From Rhodospirillales bacterium (GTDB taxonomy: Bacteria; Pseudomonadota; Alphaproteobacteria; Acetobacterales; Acetobacteraceae), in NCBI GenBank assembly GCA_025359905.1, contig JANYDF010000156.1:1-56609 (forward strand): a DNA stretch of 56,609 bases, in the 5' to 3' direction. Position numbers and translations under genes: made by a program. Under the pieces are notes generated by a model, which saw nothing but the letters and a program-made list of their open reading frames with translations, was not told the origin of the DNA and ran no database searches. Of this stretch, positions 51,971-56,609 are shown piece after piece (positions within the stretch are counted from its first letter, which is position 1; each line of letters opens with the position of its first letter).

Positions 51971-52612
51971 TCATATGGCGTCCGTGGCGCCCCACCCGGC
52001 GAGGGCCGCAGCATAGCGGTGTGCTGCGGTGCGCAGGTTGGCCGCCGTTTCGGCATCATCCACCGCGCGCGCCAAAACCATGCCGCCGACGCATAGCGCC
52101 ACCACGGCCAGCGCGCGCTTTCGGCCCGCCTCATCATCCACTCCACGGTTGCTGCCCGGCGTGGCGAAAGCGTCCGGCCCCAGGGCTTCGCCGAAGATTC
52201 CGACCATCATCGAAAGGACCTGACGGTACGCCGCCTTCGCCGCCGTGCCGCCGCGCGCCACATCGGTGGCCAAACCGATCATCGGGCACGAGCCTTCGAT
52301 GTCCTCGGCGTGGTCGCGCGACAGGTACGAGGCCATCACCGCGCGGGCAAGTTGCAGACCTTCGGGCGGCGCCGTGAAATCCACCCGCTGCCAAGCCGGC
52401 GCCGGCTGGCAATGGGCGAAATGCAGGATGGCTTCGGCGTATAGGTCTTCTTTGTTGTTGAAATGACTATAGAACCCACCGCGCGTCAGTCCGGCCCCGG
52501 CCATGATTTCGTCAATTGAAATCTCCGTGAGACCCCGGCGATTGAACAAGCGCCGGGCGCTGTCGAGAATTCGTGTTCGCGTTTCGGCTTTATGTTCCGG
52601 TGCATACGGCAT
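51971..52612 (-). CDS. TetR-family transcriptional repressor
   Basis: 213 residues, GGGGAGG 7 nt upstream of the ATG. TetR N-terminal HTH: TRTRILDSARRLFNRRGLTE, then IDEIMAGAGLTRGGFYSHF. The ligand domain (CPMIGLATDVARG, AAYRQVLSMMVGIF) is of the AcrR/NemR-like TetR_C type found in regulators of detoxification genes. Divergent from the VOC-MAPEG pair; the palindrome at 52685-52700 between them is the probable operator. Confidence 0.92.
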   Translation of the reverse strand: MPYAPEHKAETRTRILDSARRLFNRRGLTEISIDEIMAGAGLTRGGFYSHFNNKEDLYAEAILHFAHCQPAPAWQRVDFTAPPEGLQLARAVMASYLSRDHAEDIEGSCPMIGLATDVARGGTAAKAAYRQVLSMMVGIFGEALGPDAFATPGSNRGVDDEAGRKRALAVVALCVGGMVLARAVDDAETAANLRTAAHRYAAALAGWGATDAI

Positions 52613-52684
52613 GACGGCGGCCTCCCCTGCGCTATCCAGATGACATCACTATGACAGCCTGCCGCAGCGTACACGGCGGCAAAA

Positions 52685-52700
52685 TATGTTCTTGAACATA
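52685..52700. promoter_or_regulatory. Palindromic operator candidate for the TetR repressor
   Basis: TATGTTCTTGAACATA has two perfect 7-bp arms around TT. It is located 73 bp from the tetR start and 59 bp from the VOC gene start, in an AT-richer patch, well placed to control both divergent promoters. Confidence 0.6.
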
Positions 52701-52758
52701 AATAGACCGGCCCGCAGCATCCCGCCACCGTAACCACGGTTCAGGGGAGACGACCACA

Positions 52759-53124
52759 ATGGCCAATCCGTTTGTGCATATCGAACTCAACACGCAGGAC
52801 ACCGGCGCCGCGAAGGCGTTCTACGGCCAGCTATTCGACTGGACGCTGACCGACGTGCCGATGCCGGGCGGCATGACCTACACCATGATCGGCGTGGGCG
52901 AAGGCACCGGCGGCGGGCTGATGCAGCACCCGATGCCGGGCGCGCCGTCGGCTTGGATTCCGTACACCGGGGTGGACGACATCCATGCCTCCACCGAGAA
53001 AGCGCGCGGCCTGGGCGCCAGCATCATCCGTGAGCCGATGGAAGTGATGAGCCACGGCTGGCTGTCGATCCTGATCGACCCGACCGGCGCGGTGCTGGGC
53101 TTGTGGCAGGCGAAAACGCCATGA
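52759..53124 (+). CDS. VOC (glyoxalase/bleomycin-resistance) family protein
   Basis: 121 residues, GGGGAGA 8 nt upstream. Single VOC module of paired beta-alpha-beta-beta-beta units: FVHIELNTQDTGAAKAFYGQ, WIPYTGVDDIHASTEKAR, GWLSILIDPTGAVLGLWQ. Metal-ligand positions (H7, E9 and a late Asp) resemble the CFP-30/YdcJ-like group rather than true glyoxalase I. Coupled to the MAPEG gene through an ATGA overlap and apparently under the divergent TetR regulator, consistent with defence against an electrophile. Confidence 0.85.
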   Translation: MANPFVHIELNTQDTGAAKAFYGQLFDWTLTDVPMPGGMTYTMIGVGEGTGGGLMQHPMPGAPSAWIPYTGVDDIHASTEKARGLGASIIREPMEVMSHGWLSILIDPTGAVLGLWQAKTP

Positions 53125-53525
53125 GCATGGTGCAGCCGCACGTCACCGCGCTGTATGTGGCACTGCTTGGCTTGCTGGGCGCGGCGCTGACCATTTTGGT
53201 CATCCTCGGGCGCACCAAATACAAGGTCACCGCAGGCGACGGCGGGCAGGCCGGGTTGACGCAGGCGATCCGGGCGCACGCCAACTTCGCCGAACAGGCG
53301 CCGCTGGGGTTGCTGCTGATCGGGTTCGCCGAGGCATTGGGCACATCCCGCGCTATCGTACACGGCCTGGGCATTGTGCTGCTGGTGGCGCGCTTGGCCA
53401 GCGCCATCGCGCTGTCTGGCTCACTGAACGACACCGTGCTGCGCCGGATTGGCGCATCGCTGACCATCGCGGTCTATCTCGTCGGGTCCGTGCTGCTGCT
53501 GCTGCAACTTGCGGGTATTCTATAG
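53121..53525 (+). CDS. MAPEG-family membrane protein
   Basis: 134 residues with four hydrophobic segments (about 9-30, 60-75, 78-100 and 112-133). MAPEG signature RAHANFAEQAPLGLLLIGFAE (shown here without extension) between segments one and two, with the conserved Arg/Asn/Glu for glutathione binding. Bacterial members of this YecN/Glo type are predicted glutathione-linked membrane enzymes. Second gene of the TetR-controlled pair. Confidence 0.88.
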   Translation: MSMVQPHVTALYVALLGLLGAALTILVILGRTKYKVTAGDGGQAGLTQAIRAHANFAEQAPLGLLLIGFAEALGTSRAIVHGLGIVLLVARLASAIALSGSLNDTVLRRIGASLTIAVYLVGSVLLLLQLAGIL

Positions 53526-53529
53526 CTTC

Positions 53530-53560
53530 TCGGGCCAGCCGCGCGCTGCGGCTGGCCCGA
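53530..53560. terminator. Hairpin terminator candidate after the MAPEG gene
   Basis: TCGGGCCAGCCGC and GCGGCTGGCCCGA form a perfect 13-bp stem with a GCGCT loop, 4 bp after the stop. No T-run follows. It separates the VOC-MAPEG operon from convergent mutY. Confidence 0.6.
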
Positions 53561-53567
53561 CAGCTAC

Positions 53568-53627
53568 GCGCCCAGTGCTGCGGCCAGGCGCCCAGTGCTG
53601 CGGCTACGCGATCAGTGCTGCGGCTAC
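53568..53627. repeat. 20-bp tandem repeat (3 copies) spanning the mutY 3' end
   Basis: GCGCCCAGTGCTGCGGCCAG, GCGCCCAGTGCTGCGGCTAC and GCGATCAGTGCTGCGGCTAC. The third unit and part of the second encode the last residues and stop of mutY (AALIA), so the present C terminus derives from the repeat. Confidence 0.8.
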
Positions 53628-54650
53628 GCATTTACGCATCACCGAGGGCAGCGCCTCCGCCGCCAAGGCAGCGGCGGCGCGCACGAAGCCTTCGGCCTGG
53701 ATGGCGGTCACGCTGGCGGCGAACACGTCCAGATACAGCTCGAAATGGGTGAAGCCGTGGCGGATCTGTCCGGCCGCGCGCCATGTGGCTTGCATGGGCA
53801 CATGCTGACGCCACTCCGGCTCCGGCCACACGGTCGCGCGCCACGGCGTGCCGGGCAGTTCGGTCATGCCGCCGAGCAGGCCGCGCGGCGGGCGGCGGCG
53901 CAACAGCACGCCGCCCTGCGCGTCGGTCAGCCAGAAATGCACGCCATGCCGCACCGGCCGCGCCGCTTTCGCCGCTTTGCGCGGCAGGCCGGCGGCGATC
54001 CCGGCACGGCGGCCTTCGCACACCGCCATCCACGGGCAAACCCCGCAGGCGGGCGACGTGGGGGTGCAGACCGTGGCCCCCAAATCGAACAGCGCCTGCG
54101 CGAAATCCGACGGCTGCGCCTGCGCCAGCGGCTGCGCGCCAAGCCGTGTGGCAGCCGCCGCGATGGCGGGTTTGGCGGCGGGCAGCGGTTCGGCGATGGC
54201 GAACAAGCGCGCGGTCACGCGCTCCACATTGCCGTCGATGGGCACCGCCGGAATACCGAACGCGATGGCGGCCACGGCGGCGGCGGTATACGGGCCGATG
54301 CCCGGCAGTGCCTGCAAACCCGCGATGCTGCGCGGAAAGCCGCCCATCGCCGTCACCGCGCGGGCGCAGGCCAGCAGGTTGCGGGCACGGGCGTAGTAGC
54401 CAAGCCCGGCCCACGCCGCCATCACATCGGCGTCCGGCGCATTCGCCAGCGCCTGCACGGTGGGAAAGCGGGTGAGAAAGCTTTCATAATACGGTAGAAC
54501 CGCCACCACGGTGGTCTGTTGCAGCATGATTTCGCTGAGCCAGACGCGATACGGATCGGCGGCCGCGCCGGGTTCGGCCCGCCAGGCGAGGCGGCGGCGG
54601 TGGCTTGCATACCAGCCGAGCAGATCGGCAGCGTTCGGGAGAGCAGACAT
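53604..54650 (-). CDS. mutY: A/G-specific adenine glycosylase MutY
   Basis: 348 residues from the ATG at 54650. HhH-GPD glycosylase: E40 in SEIMLQQTTV, hairpin LPGIGPYTA (115-123), D139 in PIDGNVERV and the iron-sulfur cysteines C195, C202, C205, C211 (C-x6-C-x2-C-x5-C). The C-terminal NUDIX-like domain checks for 8-oxoguanine. It removes adenine mispaired with 8-oxoG. The start codon overlaps that of divergent dciA within a CATG. Confidence 0.95.
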   Translation of the reverse strand: MSALPNAADLLGWYASHRRRLAWRAEPGAAADPYRVWLSEIMLQQTTVVAVLPYYESFLTRFPTVQALANAPDADVMAAWAGLGYYARARNLLACARAVTAMGGFPRSIAGLQALPGIGPYTAAAVAAIAFGIPAVPIDGNVERVTARLFAIAEPLPAAKPAIAAAATRLGAQPLAQAQPSDFAQALFDLGATVCTPTSPACGVCPWMAVCEGRRAGIAAGLPRKAAKAARPVRHGVHFWLTDAQGGVLLRRRPPRGLLGGMTELPGTPWRATVWPEPEWRQHVPMQATWRAAGQIRHGFTHFELYLDVFAASVTAIQAEGFVRAAAALAAEALPSVMRKCVAAALIA

Positions 54651-55128
54651 GACCAGCGGTATGGCGAGCGGCGATCCGCCGGACAAGGCCCGCTTCAGCT
54701 TCGGCCCGCGCCCAATCGGCGCTTTGGTGCCTGCCCTGGTCCGCCCGGCCTTCCGCCGCCGCTCGCCAGCCACCGCACAGGTGCTGGCCGATTGGGAACT
54801 CATCGTCGGCCCGGCGATTGCCGCCATCACCACGCCGCTGAAACTGACGGCGGGCACGCTGTCGGTGGGTTGCACCGGGCCGGTGGCGATGGAATTGCAG
54901 CATCTGTCCGGCGCGCTGCTCGGGCGGATCAACGGCCATTTGGGTCAGGTGGCGGTGGTGCGCCTGCGTTTCGTGCAATCGGCATTGCGCCCCCCCGCCG
55001 CCGCCGTGCCGCCACCCCGGCCGCAGGCGGTGGAAGCCGCCCGTGCCGCAGTGGCGGACTTGCCGGAAGGCGCGTTGCGCGACGCGCTGGAGCGGCTCGG
55101 CCGGGTGGCGCTGGCGCCGCGACGCTAA
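54649..55128 (+). CDS. dciA: DUF721/DciA-family protein
   Basis: 159 residues, GGGAGAG just upstream. DUF721 core: IGALVPALVRPAFRRRSPAT, LADWELIVGPAIAAITTPLKL, LSVGCTGPVAMELQHLSGALL. DciA proteins load or operate the replicative helicase DnaB in bacteria lacking DnaC; in this lineage the same fold appears N-terminal with a helical tail. Order mutY-dciA-dsbA-smc is conserved among alphaproteobacteria. Confidence 0.85.
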   Translation: MTSGMASGDPPDKARFSFGPRPIGALVPALVRPAFRRRSPATAQVLADWELIVGPAIAAITTPLKLTAGTLSVGCTGPVAMELQHLSGALLGRINGHLGQVAVVRLRFVQSALRPPAAAVPPPRPQAVEAARAAVADLPEGALRDALERLGRVALAPRR

Positions 55129-55205
55129 CAGCCCGGCTCTTGACGTTCGCCGCTGGCCGCGACACGGCTAGCGCATCTTTGGCAATTCTACTTTCGAGGT
55201 CCGCG

Positions 55206-55838
55206 ATGTCCCTGCCCCGGCGTTCCCTGCTGCTGTCCGTGCCCAGCGTTCTGCTGGCCGGTGCGGCCCTGTCCCCGGCCCGCGCCGAAGATCCGCGCAT
55301 GGCCCCGCGCGGCAGCGGTTTGACGACCGCGCAAGTGACGGTGACCGAGTATTTCTCGCTGACCTGCCCGCACTGCGCCCGCTTCGCCCGCGACGTGCTG
55401 CCGAAAATCCGCGAGCGGCTGATCGAGCCGGGCAAGCTGCGCTACCAGTACGGCGACTTCCCGCTCGATCAGGTGGCGCTGACCGCCGCCATGGTGGCCC
55501 GCTCGCTGCCGCCCGAGCGTTATGAGCCGTTCATTCTGGCGCTGCTGTCCTCGCAGGACCGCTGGGCGTTCGCGCGCGGCATCAACAACACCGAGGAAAT
55601 CGCCAAGATGGCCGCATTGGCCGGGATGCCGCGCGCCCAGTTCGACACCGTGATCGCCGACGCCGGGCTGCGCGACGCCATCCTGGCCGGGCAGGACGCC
55701 GCCGAAAAGCTGTATCACGTCGACTCGACTCCGACGTTTATCTTCAATGGTCCGAGCAAGCAGAACCGCAACGCGTCGGGCGAGTTGAGCGTCGATGCGT
55801 TCTCCAGCGTCTACACGGAGGTCGGCGGCGTTCTGTAA
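55206..55838 (+). CDS. DsbA-family periplasmic thiol-disulfide oxidoreductase
   Basis: 210 residues, GAGGT 5 nt upstream. The N-terminal export signal contains RRSLLL (possible Tat or Sec) and ends SPARA. The thioredoxin fold has the active site CPHC (C54, C57) in FSLTCPHCARF, an inserted helical domain and the cis-proline in DSTPTF. Likely DsbA/DsbG-like protein assisting disulfide formation in the periplasm. Ends 16 bp before smc. Confidence 0.9.
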   Translation: MSLPRRSLLLSVPSVLLAGAALSPARAEDPRMAPRGSGLTTAQVTVTEYFSLTCPHCARFARDVLPKIRERLIEPGKLRYQYGDFPLDQVALTAAMVARSLPPERYEPFILALLSSQDRWAFARGINNTEEIAKMAALAGMPRAQFDTVIADAGLRDAILAGQDAAEKLYHVDSTPTFIFNGPSKQNRNASGELSVDAFSSVYTEVGGVL

Positions 55839-55854
55839 ACAGGAGACCCTTGGT

Positions 55855-56609
55855 TGCCGGTCAGCTTCACCCGCCTTCGCATCGCCGGTTTCAAAAGCTT
55901 CGCCGAACCGGCGGTGGTGGAGATCCGGCCGGGGCTGACCGGGATTGTCGGGCCGAACGGCTGCGGCAAGTCCAACGTGGTCGAGGCGCTGCGCTGGGCG
56001 ATGGGCGAAAGCAACGCCCGCAGCCTGCGCGGCGGCGAGATGGACGATGTGATCTTCGCCGGCACCGCCGCCCGGCCCAGCCGCAACATCGCCGAAGTTA
56101 CCCTGGTGCTGGAAGAAGCCCAGGGCATCGCGCCGCCGCCGTTCCATGAAGCGGCGGAACTGGAAGTGGTGCGCAAGCTGGAGCGCGGCGGCGGCAGCGC
56201 CTACCGCGTCAATGGCCGCGAGGCCCGCGCCCGCGATGTGCAAACCCTGTTCGCCGATCTGGCCAGCGGCGCGCGGGCGTCGGCCATGGTCAGCCAGGGC
56301 CGGGTCGGCGCGATAGTAAATGCGCGGCCCGAGGAGCGCCGCGCGCTGCTGGAGGAAGCCGCCGGGATCACCGGCCTGCATTCCCGCCGCCATGAGGCGG
56401 AGCAGAAACTGCGCGCCGCCGAGGCCAATCTGGAACGCGCCGAGGCGCTGAAGGCGCAGCTTGAAGCGCAGTTGGACGGGCTGAAGCGGCAGGCCAAACA
56501 GGCGGCGCGGTATCGCACCGTGTCGGCCAGCATTCGCGCCACTGAAGCCGAGTGGTTCGCCATCCAGCGCGCCCGCGCCGAGGCAGCGCGCGCCGCCGCC
56601 GCCGCCGGG
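55855..56609 (+). CDS. smc: Chromosome segregation protein SMC (5' part; runs off window)
   Basis: Start TTG at 55855 with GGAGA 7 nt upstream. The visible 251 residues hold the N-terminal ATPase half: FTRLRIAGFKSFAEP, Walker A GPNGCGKSN (33-41), LRWAMGESNARSLRGGEMDD, SAMVSQGRVGAIVNARPEER and the beginning of the first coiled coil (EAEQKLRAAEANLERAEALK). SMC condenses and organises chromosomes with ScpAB. The C-terminal part lies beyond the right edge. Confidence 0.96.

Overview
The window is a very GC-rich stretch of an alphaproteobacterial chromosome, most likely Rhodospirillales/Acetobacteraceae. Supporting signs are ccrM (GANTC methylase), minCDE, the order mutY - dciA (DUF721) - dsbA-like - smc that is familiar from alphaproteobacteria, and a plasmid-type RepA resembling those of acetic-acid-bacteria and sphingomonad plasmids. 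The taxon call is inference. Most codons end in G or C, so long open frames appear antisense to almost every gene; these are treated as shadows.

Layout. (1) 1-8802, minus strand: a PpkA-like Ser/Thr kinase cut by the left edge, a class III cyclase-AAA-TPR signalling protein, and a very large protein with an FAD/NAD(P) oxidoreductase core between two acetoacetate-decarboxylase-like domains. (2) 8917-13939: a complete plasmid-type maintenance module consisting of parB, a 16-bp perfect palindrome that may be parS, parA with palindromic operator-like repeats, an iteron-type repA, an iteron array (candidate oriV) and a tyrosine recombinase. (3) 14063-36327: a type VI secretion (T6SS) locus, mostly minus strand: PP2C phosphatase (PppA), a small 4-fold-beta-flower-like protein, a zinc-ribbon methyltransferase, PAAR, two insert-bearing Hcp proteins, TssC, VgrG, TssM, TssL-OmpA, TssK, TssJ, an FHA protein (TagH/Fha) and a protein fusing TssB-like and TssC-like parts. 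Three plus-strand genes of unknown function are interleaved. TssA, TssE, TssF, TssG, ClpV and a free-standing TssB are not in the window. PpkA, PppA and Fha are the parts of the known threonine-phosphorylation switch of T6SS, and the plasmid module sits between the kinase side and the rest.

(4) 36809-38295: an isocitrate-lyase/PEP-mutase-family lyase and an isochorismatase-family amidohydrolase in a translationally coupled pair. (5) 38693-41254: an atypical response regulator lacking the phospho-Asp, followed directly by minC, minD and minE. (6) 41251-48704: a Phd/VapC toxin-antitoxin pair, an ABM-domain protein, a single-domain response regulator, a coupled acyl-CoA ligase and ketopantoate-reductase-like pair, rnhB, ccrM and a secreted trypsin-like protease. 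(7) 48810-53525: a GAF/PAS sensor histidine kinase, then a TetR repressor divergent from a VOC-MAPEG operon with a palindromic operator candidate between them. (8) 53604-56609: mutY, dciA, a DsbA-like protein and the start of smc.

Repeats. Four copies of a palindromic element (about 98-175 bp) occur; three begin at or within 2 bp of a stop codon. Short minisatellites of 12-20 bp units fill several spacers, notably upstream of vgrG, tssM and tssL. No tRNA, rRNA or CRISPR array was recognised. The most unusual items are the plasmid replicon embedded among T6SS regulatory genes, the TssB-TssC fusion with a triplicated C-terminal peptide motif, and the decarboxylase-like/oxidoreductase/decarboxylase-like fusion.
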